Shown: in pieces, positions 11,301 to 20,490 of the stretch | Layout: the number at the start of each line of letters is the position of its first letter | Numbering within the stretch: the first letter of the stretch is position 1 | Assembly (NCBI GenBank): GCA_020736575.1 | Contig: JAGPYM010000007.1 | Location: 1,054,001 to 1,118,000, forward strand | Direction of reading: 5' to 3' | DNA from: Thelonectria olida | Taxonomy: Eukaryota; Ascomycota; Sordariomycetes; Hypocreales; Nectriaceae | DNA: 64,000 bases | The notes under the pieces: model-generated | Databases searched by the model: none | Seen by the model: only the letters and a program-made list of their open reading frames with translations | What the model was told of the DNA's origin: nothing | Made by a program: the position numbers and the translations under genes

Positions 11301-11973
11301 TCATCAGAACTCACCTGCCAGAGGGCATGAAATGACCAAGATGTCTTCCCCTCTCAGGAAGCCCGCTGAAGCTGATCAGAACTCACCTGCCAGAGGGCCT
11401 GGAATGACCAGAATGTCTTCTCCTTCCATGAAGCCCGCACAGGCTCATCAGAGCTCACCTGCTGGAGGGCTCGAACTGGCCGACATGTCGTCTCAACCAG
11501 TGCAGCCCGACGAGACTCACCAGAGCTCGTCTTCATCGCCTTCGGAATGCAAGTATCTCCGCAACAAATGCTGGCTTTCGAAAGCCGTCATATTGGTGCA
11601 CGAGGAAGTCACTTCCATGCAGCCTGATGTGAAGAAGTTCCTTCGTGAGCATGGCATTCCATCCCCAGTCCAGGATATCGATGCATGGCTCGCCCAGGAC
11701 GAGGCTCGAGCTCGAAGCAGCGAGAAGTGGGAGCCTGGACCAACCAAAATCTGGTTCATCGACAGCGTAGAGCAGCCGGCCGAGACACAGAGTCGCCTAA
11801 GAATTGCCAACGACAGGCGAGAGGATCTTCCAAGAGACAAACGCGACTGGATTTCGGTCTACGACTGGCGGGTACTCAAATATCTCACCATCCTAGAAGA
11901 TGACCAAATCGAGGAGAAGTATTACGATGGGTGGCATGATCCGTGGCGAAGGTGGTATTGCGGTATTGTCTAG
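8363..11973 (+). CDS. Accessory ATP-dependent DNA ligase (LIG4-related family), 1141 aa
   Basis: Five exons: 8363-8698, 8748-9358, 9405-9498, 9543-9625, 9672-11973; all phases agree. Intron 2 must be a GC-AG intron (donor GCAAGT at 9359), since only it joins ALHG to AIKESLR in frame. The start MPLPFYLV is the first ATG of the conserved N-terminus; an upstream TTG frame is not a start. The N-terminal domain (about 1-240) is the DNA-binding type. Nucleotidyltransferase motifs follow: motif I EDKIDGE with the adenylated Lys near 278, motif III ILEGELVAYDD near 337, motif IIIa YYDILLLDG, motif IV EGLVLR near 451 (Arg for the usual Lys) and motif V CIKLKKEY near 477. An OB-fold region should come next. 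The second half is a disordered Ser/Pro tail with 24-residue repeats (11272-11535). It ends in a globular segment around NKCWLSKAVILVHEEV, possibly a divergent BRCT. It should seal DNA nicks in the nucleus. Its specific pathway is unknown; it is not the canonical LIG1. Confidence 0.85.
11272..11535 (+). repeat. Coding 72-bp minisatellite in the ligase tail
   Basis: Three full 72-bp units start at 11272, 11344 and 11416, with decayed copies on each side. Each unit codes for 24 residues on the plan SS..MKPAEAHQ.SPARG followed by E/GMT.M. The copies keep frame, so copy number can change without breaking the protein. Confidence 0.85.
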
Positions 11974-12167
11974 TGGGGATGAAAGGATCCTTAATCGTTG
12001 TACTGGCCGTGCATGGATGGTTCTCATAGGGAGGGCTCTTCGATCTGTTGGGGGAATGCTTTCGAATGGTGACCGAGATGAGAAATGAGTTACTATGATT
12101 ACGAAGAATACGGAAAGGCAAATCAAGTCAAATTAGGTGGTTCAATTTTCGAGCCTTTTATTGTCAC

Positions 12168-13432
12168 TCATGATTTCTTGTCATATAGGGTCCCGTAGCT
12201 CTCCTTGAGACGCATGAACAGGTGCTCATCAGCCGTCATGACTTTCCTCTCTGCATACGGATTCACATTCGGGGTTCCTTCAGACGGGACGAAGTTCTTG
12301 ACCCGGTCACTGGGCACAGGCTCAAGTAGTGTTGACCCTACGGGGTGGCAGAAGAAAGCAATGGAGTACCTCGGACCACTGCTAGTCTCACCCTTCACGC
12401 CCACACTCCCATCCGAGGGGAAGACGACCCGATGGACGGTGCTCCGGAACAAGCCGTTCGTCCAGTAGGAAAGCAAGTCGCCGATATTGATCAGAATAGG
12501 CGGGCTAGGGTCGTTTTCGGTGCCGGGCGGAGACACGGGTACCGGTGCCCAGACGTTGGCCTTGGTGAGCACCTCCAGACCTGCCTGGCCCTTGAGGCGG
12601 AAGAGCAGCGTGACTGAGCCGTAGTCCGAGTGGGCGCCGGCCCGGACGTCACCGTCGGAGTGTGAGGTGGCTTCTGCTGCTGGGTAGCGGAGGAAGCGAA
12701 GGATGGTACCTGAGGGTCCCTTGGCAGTGCTGTGAGCTGAGGAGAAGAAGTCATCGACCTGTGCGTGTAAGTCGAGTTGTCGAGTCTATTTAGGAGGGGT
12801 GACTTACCTCGAGGCCTAGACCCAGGAGATATAGGAGCTTTTGGCAGAGCTTATGACAAGATGTGGAAAAGGCGTTGATTTGAGGTTCGTCGGGGACTAT
12901 AGGGGCAGGAAGAGGTTGTTGGGCTTTGCCATCGACGAATTCGCCAAAGTTGAATGCTCTGAAGCAAGGTGAGAAAGTCGATAGACTGCAGGGTATGGGA
13001 ATGGAATCTCACTCTTTGTAGTCTCCAATCTGGGAGAGTATTAACACCAGTCGCTTTTGTTAAGTGAAATGACAGATGAGTGGTATAGTTACCTTTTGGT
13101 TCTTGGGATCTAATGTCTCGGAATGCATTCCCGACCATCCGCGGTTGTTGGTCTGGATAGTGCATCTCTGCTTCTCCTCAAGAGGGGATTCAAACGTCTT
13201 TTTTGACTATGCATACCATATTTATTAAATTGTGTCAATTGAGTTTCAGCCATACTGGGTCACTCACTAGAGCGAAAGCACCATCAACCTCGGAAGCTGA
13301 AATGTCACGGCCCAGATTCCGAATGTAGATGAAGCCATGCTCCTCAGCAGCATCGACGAGCTGGCGAGCTATCTCTTTTTGATCGACATCTGGTGTGGAG
13401 ATGTCAATAATTGGAATATTTGCGGAAGCCAT
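12168..13432 (-). CDS. Isopenicillin-N-synthase-like 2-oxoglutarate/Fe(II) oxygenase, 345 aa
   Basis: Five exons: 13432-13268, 13206-13093, 13029-13013, 12958-12808, 12758-12168. The third is a 17-nt microexon coding the conserved IGDYKE. It is needed to join the N-terminal DIOX_N domain (about 1-120: IPIIDIST, NNRGWSGMHSE) to AFNFGEF. The C-terminal 2OG-FeII_Oxy domain shows the iron triad as HSDYG (His and Asp) and the later His of STVHRVVF. The 2-oxoglutarate-binding Arg-x-Ser is seen as GPRYSIAFF. Length and order fit soluble fungal IPNS-like oxygenases, which oxidise small molecules using O2 and 2-oxoglutarate. It does not read as penicillin synthase itself, and no NRPS is near, so the substrate is unknown. 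A TATA box lies 75 bp upstream of the ATG. Confidence 0.88.
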
Positions 13433-15067
13433 TGTCGTTGCTTAGCAGGGGCGAGATGGAAGACGACGTTGTTTTGGTTGATGGAGATGCTGGTGAGGAG
13501 GTGTTGTATTTATACTGCGATAAGCAGATGGCATCGGCCGGGTTCGGCCGAGCGATGCGATTGGATATGGTGTATGGCTGATTGGCGGGGTGTACAAGTG
13601 TAAGCCGAGGATGCAGCAGGATCGAGGGGTGTTATAAACGGGCTTTTGTTTTTCGCAAGTTGTGTTCTTCTTCATTTTCGTCATGTTTCCTCTGTATCCT
13701 ATTCTCAGCATGTGACATCAAACACGATGGCGGGACGAGAGGCATCTCGGTGAGTTGGTCGGAGTCAATTAGGTAAACCAGCCAGCACCGCCACAAGTGC
13801 CACAATCACAAGGTTCCATGTTTGTGTGTGTTGTTGGGTAAACAGGAAGGAGACAATAGTACGGTACGAATAGGTACTTGCCAAACGACAGCTGTGCAGC
13901 CGGTGCGGCAGGTACATTGCAGTGGTGGCAGCTGCGACTAGGGTGCACAGCATCGCAACAGGAAGGCGGCGCACCATAATTCGACTTCAGCCTCGACAAG
14001 TCCTCATGTTTATTGTTGTTGAGAAGAGATTTGCCTTCACGAGAGCTGCAGATTTATGCCCTGCCCCTCGCTTTCAAGGCATCTTCTGATACCTCTCTCG
14101 CCTTCCTCGTTCAACGTCCTGGCTGTCCTCGACTCGCACTAATCCCCCAGCTTCAGCCTCAACCCGAAACAAGCCTCCGAGGCCAAGCGGTTGTTCTGTT
14201 TTTCCTCCGTACTTTTCGAACGCCATAGACCACTTACCATTCACCTCGTTGCGACATCCTCCCGTCCTTTCGCAAACGCCGTTTTTTTTCTTCTCTCGCC
14301 TCGCCGACTGGTTACACACAAACGACAGCCGAGCAAACACCGGCATCTTCTCCGTCTCCGTCTCCTCCTCCTCTCCCTCCTCCTCCTTCTCTTCTTTTGA
14401 CCCGTCCTTTCTTCTTCTCTTCAGCATCTTCTATCCTTCTCTCGTTGTGCACCGCCTCTTTCTACGTATCCCCCCCTCGCTCCCTCCCGCGCGCCTGGTC
14501 CTGGCTCGGTCGGTGGTAGGAATTAGTGGCCTTTTTTGCTCGACTAACTCTGACCCCGCCATTCCATCCCTCCCACCCCCGTCGTCCCGTCCGCCACCTT
14601 TCACTCTTTGTCCCTTTCCTTGTCCCTTTGGCCTGGTCTGGTTTACCCACCAACAGCCAAAGCACAGCCAAAAGCTCCCCTCGAACGACCGACAGACCGA
14701 ACCCCGGGTTTGCGCATCGTCCTCCCAACGACTTCTTTGGTCCGCCCAGTCCGCTTTCTTTGCGGTGACTCGACTTGAACAGGCGCAATAGCTGGAGTCG
14801 CAGTGACCTGTTCAAGATGCCGTGTGAGTCCTAGTTCGTTCCTCTACCTTTTGTCTCCGAAGCGACTCCTGTGGCTGCTGTTGCAAGCAACGGCCACGCA
14901 TGGTCGTGTGAGCTTCCTCACACCGCACATAGCTTCCGCGCTGGCTTTTTACGCCACAAAGGAAGCTTCAATGCTATATTCAACCCCAATTGCAGCTTGG
15001 CCTCGTCATGACGAGCTTCGCCAATCTTCCTTGACCCCTCGAAATCAGAAAGCGCCTTGCTTCGGAC
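13433..15067. other. Divergent region with a long pyrimidine-rich leader before MKT1
   Basis: Between the 2OG oxygenase (-) and MKT1 (+). From about 14090 to 14800 the plus strand is strikingly C/T-rich, the look of a long fungal 5' leader. It includes CTCTCCCT at 14371-14378, which matches the yeast Ssd1-binding pattern CNYTCNYT. An ATG directly followed by a GTGAGT donor at 14817-14829 could mark a leader exon. Open frames here are by-products of the composition. Confidence 0.45.
13507..13514 (-). promoter_or_regulatory. TATA box of the 2OG oxygenase gene
   Basis: TATAAATA on the minus strand, about 75 bp upstream of the ATG at 13432. The sequence is a good match to the consensus and in the right orientation, which fits a regulated rather than constitutive gene. 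Confidence 0.5.
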
Positions 15068-17561
15068 ATGTCCTCGGACGGCCTACCCCTTACCCCAAAC
15101 TCGAAGATCGAAGCTTCCCTCCTGAAATACATGCTAACCTCAACTTTAGTCCTTGTCGAGGATCCCTGGATCAATGAGCAGGCTTCGTACGTCCTTCTGC
15201 CGCCCCTGTTCATGATTTGTGACTCGCGCTAACTCTGCGTTTTAGCACTCATGACATTTCCGAGCTCGAGCAATGCGCCCTCGCCGTCGATGCCACTTAC
15301 TACCTCAGCCACCTCCTCGATAACTCCCCTTCCCACGAACCGCTCCTGTCCGCCCTTGGCGGCCTGACCGGCATCGAAGAGCACATCGTCGACAACCTCG
15401 ACCTTTGGGAGAAGTTCGGCATCACCCCTTTCTTCGTCTTCGATGGTCAGTCCGTAACTGGACAGGATGATGTGACGCTCGCACGTGGCCTCAAGGCCAA
15501 TAAGAAGACAGACGAGGCTTGGGATCTGTACTCTCAAACGGCGGCTGAGGAGGCTGTGACGACATTTGGCGCGAATCCAGGTTTGTTCAACTGGCGACTA
15601 TCGTTCCGTGGGTTGAGCTGACTTGGCCATTTCACAGGTGCCTTCCGCATTCAAAACCTCTATCCTCTGCTTCAAGCTATCATCAAGAGCCGCGGCCTCC
15701 ATTTCCTTGTTGCCCCCTTCAACGCCGCTGCACAGGTTTGTCGCGAACCCAGCTCACCCTATGACAGGGGAAACTAACCCTCACCAGCTCGCTTACTTCG
15801 AGATGATCGACTCCGAGCAGTGCGCTGGTGTCATGGGCTCTCAAGAGCTTCTCCTTTACCCTATCAAGGACTCGGTTATCCGAAGCTTCGACTGGGAGGC
15901 CAAGACTGTCACTGCCATCTCCAAGAAGAAGGTTATGCGAAGCCTTACCCCCACAGCCAGCGAACAGAGATTCATCGATTCTTTCCTCATGGCGGGAACT
16001 TCCTTCCTCCCCCCCTTCCCCGCACTCTTGGAACACTCCATGTACGCTAATTACAACATCTCGACGGCTGCAAATCTCATGAGAACCTCGGAAAATAGCG
16101 TTGCGGGCGCTTGTGCGAGCTTCAACGACATTCTCCAGACCAAGGATCCTAACTGGCTTGACAAGTACCATAAAGCGAGGATGGTTGTCAATCACTTCGT
16201 CTACATTGCAGAGAGCGGCGAGATTCGTGTCAACGAATTTGAGCGCCTGACCAAGGATAACCATGAATATCTCGGTCTCCAGCTGCCTGCTGAGCTCTTC
16301 CATTATGTTAACACGGGACTGATTGGACCTCGCTTGCTCAGTGCCATCACTCATGGCCAGATTATTATCCAGCCCACCCTCGATGGCGTAGCCTCAGACC
16401 AGTATAAGGAATTGGTCAAGAAGCAAATCGCCCCCATCAAGGAGCAGTCCCTTGCGCTTTTGATTCCCAGACTTCATCGAGGCATCCAGCACAAGACGAT
16501 CAAGATGCGGGCTTGGTTTGACCCCAAGTTTTCTCATACCATCAACCACCGATCTCTGCAGCCCCCTCCTTCACAACAAGCCATCACCTGGGATGTCAAG
16601 TCCAACACCATCGATACCTTCTTCCCGGTCAAGGACTTCGCTGGCCCCGTCGCTTTTGAGGTTGTGACTCTTGCCAACTTCGACTTTGTCAAGACTACTT
16701 TCCCCACGGAAAAGCCCGTCAAGGGTATCGACAGTGCCCAAATGATCACCTCTATTGCTATCTGGCGATTCCTTCATCTCCGAGGGTATGTCAACGACGA
16801 ACACAAGCTCACTGATTGGGGCAACGCTCTAGCCACCACGCTCTTGGCTCTTAAGGAATCCGTTGAGGGCCGAGAAGAGGTTCCCGGGCTGGATGAGGCG
16901 GCATTGCTTGCATTTGAGCTTATCCGATTTGGTCTACTCGGCTCAAACTACATCGTTGGACAGCCAGGCCTTCCTCGCAAGGGCACTGATGAGGAAAGGG
17001 ATAGCCTGGTTCTCATCAGCCAGTGCGCATCGCTGTTGAAACTCCAACACCAGGTGTTTGGGTACACCGGTCCTCTTAACAAGAGTCTGCTGGCGTTCCG
17101 ATCCTTGTCTTCAACCGTGAGGGAGGCTGATCGGGACTTGATTGAAGCTATTGTCGCATCAATGTTCCTGTACGCCCAGTCCCAGCGTGAGAGGGATGAT
17201 CAGCTGCTGATCAGTCAGAGGTAAGTCCGGAGCGGCCATCTTTATTGCTACGTCACTAACATCACCCCTTAGCCTTCCTTTCCTAAGAGAGCCTGATATT
17301 GGTCTCGGCATTGCTGTACGAACCTTCTTTGACGAGGATGACATCACGGACAACCAGGAGACGAGAGCAAAGCGTCTTGAAGAATTCCCCGACACTTTCG
17401 TACCATTCGCCCAGGCGCTATCCGACGACTTCCGCACCGCATGCGACTTCGTCAAGGCTCTCAACACTGGCCTTCAAATTTTGAACGACGACCAACTTTC
17501 GGAGGCGGAGAAGGGAGCGTGGGCTAACGCACAAAAGTACCTCGACGCAAGACCATTCTAA
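15068..17561 (+). CDS. MKT1: Mkt1-like post-transcriptional regulator (XPG/FEN1-like fold), 757 aa
   Basis: Five exons: 15068-15186, 15246-15580, 15638-15735, 15788-17220, 17273-17561; phases close without gaps. In yeast Mkt1 acts with Pbp1 in the cytoplasm on mRNA translation and stability, and affects M2 killer dsRNA maintenance. The N-terminus has the XPG_N-like part (VLVEDPWINEQASTHDISELE, then VDATYYL and GITPFFVFDGQSV). An XPG_I-like part follows (IIKSRGLHFLVAPFNAAAQLAYFE, GVMGSQELLLYPI). The nuclease acidic residues look partly lost, as in the family. The rest fits the MKT1 central and C-terminal domains (WDVKSNTIDTFFPVKDFAG, IWRFLHLRGY). The start at 15068 (MSSDGLPLTPNSKIE) is my best choice; an extra upstream exon cannot be excluded. 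Confidence 0.85.
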
Positions 17562-18206
17562 GCAGCGCAGCAGACGATTATGAAGATAAAAGTTAAAACA
17601 CGCAAGATGGACAGAGGATATAACATTTCAGCATGTCTCCTTCAGATACCCCTCGCCTACGAGGCTTGTTGGCGTTGGAGAGGGCGGCGAAAAATTCAGG
17701 GACTCAAAAGTTATTGAGCTAGGGGCTTGGGGGAGTTGTCACCGAATAGATGACTATATGGATGGGATAGGGCGCGGGGATGCTTCTGAGATGAGGAAGA
17801 GAACCGTGCAAACTCTTTTAGCGAGCGGAGGCGTTGGAGACGGCGGCTGCACATGTTAGCCAAGTAGGTGGTTAGCAGAGCAGCTGGAGGGGCCGTCGAG
17901 TGTAGCTAAGCTTGCAGTTGGGCATACGGACGATATGTTGGCCAGCCAGAATAGTGGTAAGCTGATGTATGTCTCGACTACCTTAGCTATCCCTCGTCAC
18001 AAATACAGTGGTAGATATATATTGTCCAATATATTCTATCTACAAGGCTTTTTCATTTCACATTGACTCGGAAGCAACTGTTGATAATTAGGGGTCATGG
18101 CAAGCCCCTTTCTTCATCTTATTTATGTATTTACATGTAAGATAAACAACCTAATGTTGGTACTACTCGATTACATTCATCAACTAATTATCCTCTCAGC
18201 TAGACT
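17562..18206. other. Convergent intergenic stretch
   Basis: Between the 3' ends of MKT1 (+) and the ferritin-like gene (-). It is A/T-rich from about 18000 (ATATATT-type patches) and presumably holds both 3' UTRs. No gene or repeat seen. Confidence 0.55.
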
Positions 18207-19226
18207 CTAGGAAATAGTAAGCACCATGGGCCCAGCCACGGTAATGTCGTCCGTGATAACGCCATCGATGGGCGCATCGTTCGTCAGGGTCACATAGACG
18301 ACTCCAGCAACATCCTGGGGAACCTCGCATCCATCGGCCTCGGTGAAGGCAGAGAACTTGGTTCCGCCAGGGAGCAGACCTCCCGAGGTGAAGCCGCAGT
18401 GCGTCGCGCCCGTGGCAGCCGTCGAAGCCAGCTTGATAGGGGCGCCGATGGCTACTGCCTCTGCGGCCTGGCCCTCGGCCATGGCCAGGGGAGCAAACGC
18501 TTCGATCTGCAGGTTGGAGCCTTCGGGGCACTCGACGATGAAGGGCGCGGCGAGCGAGAAGACGGCGCGCGGGCCGAGAGGCGTGTCGAGCGGCTGCGGG
18601 ACGGCGATCTGCTGCGAGAAGACGCGGATGGCCGTCTGGTGCCTGGCCTCGACGGTCAGGATGGACCCGGCGGTGCTGAGGATGGCCTTGTCGGAGAGCA
18701 GGGGCGCGGCGCCCAGGTAGGCCGAGACGCCGACGTTTTCGAGGACGGCGGCGGTGGCGACCATGGACGCGGCGTCGGTCAGCTTGAAGTCGTACTTGCA
18801 GGCCTGGACGGGCTGGATGCCGTTCTGGGCGAGGGCCGACTGCAGCAGCGAGACGTGCTGGGCCTCGGTGGCGCCGATGTTCTGGAGGTCGGCGATGGTG
18901 GCCTCGTCGAGACCCAGGGCAGCGAAGTCGCTGGCGGGGAACTGGGCGAAGCCTTCGCGGTAGAAGGTTTCCTCGAGGTTTTCGAGGGTGAGGGCGCTGT
19001 GGGAGAGGTCGGGTGTTAGTGGGATCTCTTATACAGCATGTGCGGGGGAGGAGGAGACTTACAACTGAAGAATGTCCAAGTCGCCAAGTCCCGAGGCTGC
19101 ATTGCTCTGGCGTCTTGACAGCTCATGCCACCTCAATTCTCTGTCCGTCAACCTCTGGCCAGCGGGAAACGCATGCGCAGAGGCAGCCAGAAGGGCAGCA
19201 AAGGCACAATGCTTAAGCGAAGGCAT
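18207..19226 (-). CDS. Secreted ferritin-like domain protein (Rds1-like), 317 aa
   Basis: Two exons, 19226-19063 and 18996-18207. The intron (19062-18997) has donor GTAAGT, branch CACTAAC and acceptor CACAG, and joins in phase 2 (TT+C = Phe). The start gives a clear signal peptide (residues 1-19, MPSLKHCAFAALLAASAHA) with a cleavage site after AHA. The ferritin_2-type four-helix region follows: ALTLENLEETFYREG, then NIGATEAQHVSLL, and later ILTVEARHQTAIRV. These give the spaced Glu/His pattern of a di-iron site (E..E, E-x-x-H, E-x-x-H). A C-terminal beta-rich part without a clear family comes after. Related fungal proteins such as Rds1 are induced by stress or starvation; the substrate is unknown. 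The extension upstream of 19226 looks like leader. Confidence 0.85.
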
Positions 19227-20490
19227 CTTGTCGTTATATTTTTTTTCTTCTTTTGGTAAAAAGGAATGTGTCGGGCCAGCCAGCAAAGGGATATATAGAT
19301 AGATACTTTGGGGGGGTATCAAAAGGGATTACAACACAAACAGTTGGGGGAAGAAGAAAGAGAAGGTATATATCAAATAAGACTCCCTTGGGAAAGCAGG
19401 CCAGCGCTCGAGGAAGTAAGTAGGAAGGGGAGGCGAGAAACGAACGACAGACAACGGATCAAGAACGAAACCAAATCTACAGAAGGGAATCGGGGAGGAG
19501 GAGGGCTACTTTATGATGATTGCATCCGCACCTGTGTCAACGTGAGCTAAGGTGCCAAGGGAACAGTTTCCCAGCCTTCAGACGAAAATGAAGGGCTCCC
19601 TGGCTCCCCAGATGCCTAGATCCGTTCCGAACGGCTGAGTCAAGTTCCGTAATGTGACAGTGTTTGCCAAGGAGGGCCTTCTCCAAGTCCCTGACGATCC
19701 CCTTATTTGTCAAAGTGCAGCAATCACATCCCTCGTCACACGCCGCGTCCAGACCAAGCCAGTCGCAATGCGCTGCCATTGCTGGAAAAGCCCTCGGGAG
19801 GGTATCATCGAGCTTCCGCCCCGTCCCTGACTCCGCGACACCGGCGCCGGGTTGAAACGCTGCCGGCCAAGGCCTTTGTCAGTAACCATAATTGCGAGCA
19901 TATTCCCAAGTCCCGGGCAAGCGTCGTGTTTGAAACCCGCCCGGCCCGTGGCTCGTCCGCCTGCCCCGAAACGCTCCTGACACGCCCACACCACCAACAC
20001 TAGTCTGTCTCGCTAGCAACCGAGCATCTTAGGAGGCCATCTCTAACATCAGATGAAACCTCGGACAGGATGAGAGATGGGATAGCCTTACACCAGCAAA
20101 TAAGCGTGCACTAGCTCTGGCGTCAATCGTCAACTTCGGATGCCTCACTCAAGCAACACCACCACCAGTCTTACCTTTACCTGACTCATCGCCAATAGCA
20201 CTAGACAAACCAGTGGAGTGGCACATCACTTGATCAAAACATATTATTCATTCAACACAACAGCCATGACGGGGGTTTCATTTTCGCTAATTCGAGCACA
20301 TCTCGACATTACCGCTGCCTTCTCCTTCAACTCCTCATTCATCCATCAACTTAATAACTTAGTATTCCCCATGTCTTCATGTACCTGTATCCGCGGCTGA
20401 GCAAAGTCCGCAATTTATTAGACCAGCTCACCCTCAATCAGCAATACATTTTCATCCTCCACGTCCTTCAACACCTTACAATCTCTCTCA
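19227..20490. other. 1.3 kb intergenic region
   Basis: Holds the promoter of the ferritin-like gene and the 3' UTR of SSD1, both on the minus strand. Scattered frames under 100 codons have no supporting features. Confidence 0.5.
19289..19297 (-). promoter_or_regulatory. TATA-like box of the ferritin-like gene
   Basis: TATATAT-type sequence about 65 bp upstream of the ATG at 19226. It fits an inducible promoter; usage is inferred. Confidence 0.4.

Noticed and set aside
12168..13432. Secondary-metabolite cluster with the 2OG oxygenase, DUF4188 protein and FMO
   Set aside because: No synthase backbone, transporter or cluster regulator in the window, and the three genes are separated by housekeeping genes.
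19537..20003. Overlapping frames of 80-98 codons on both strands
   Set aside because: Symmetrical on both strands, no bias or splice signals, typical of GC-rich noncoding sequence.
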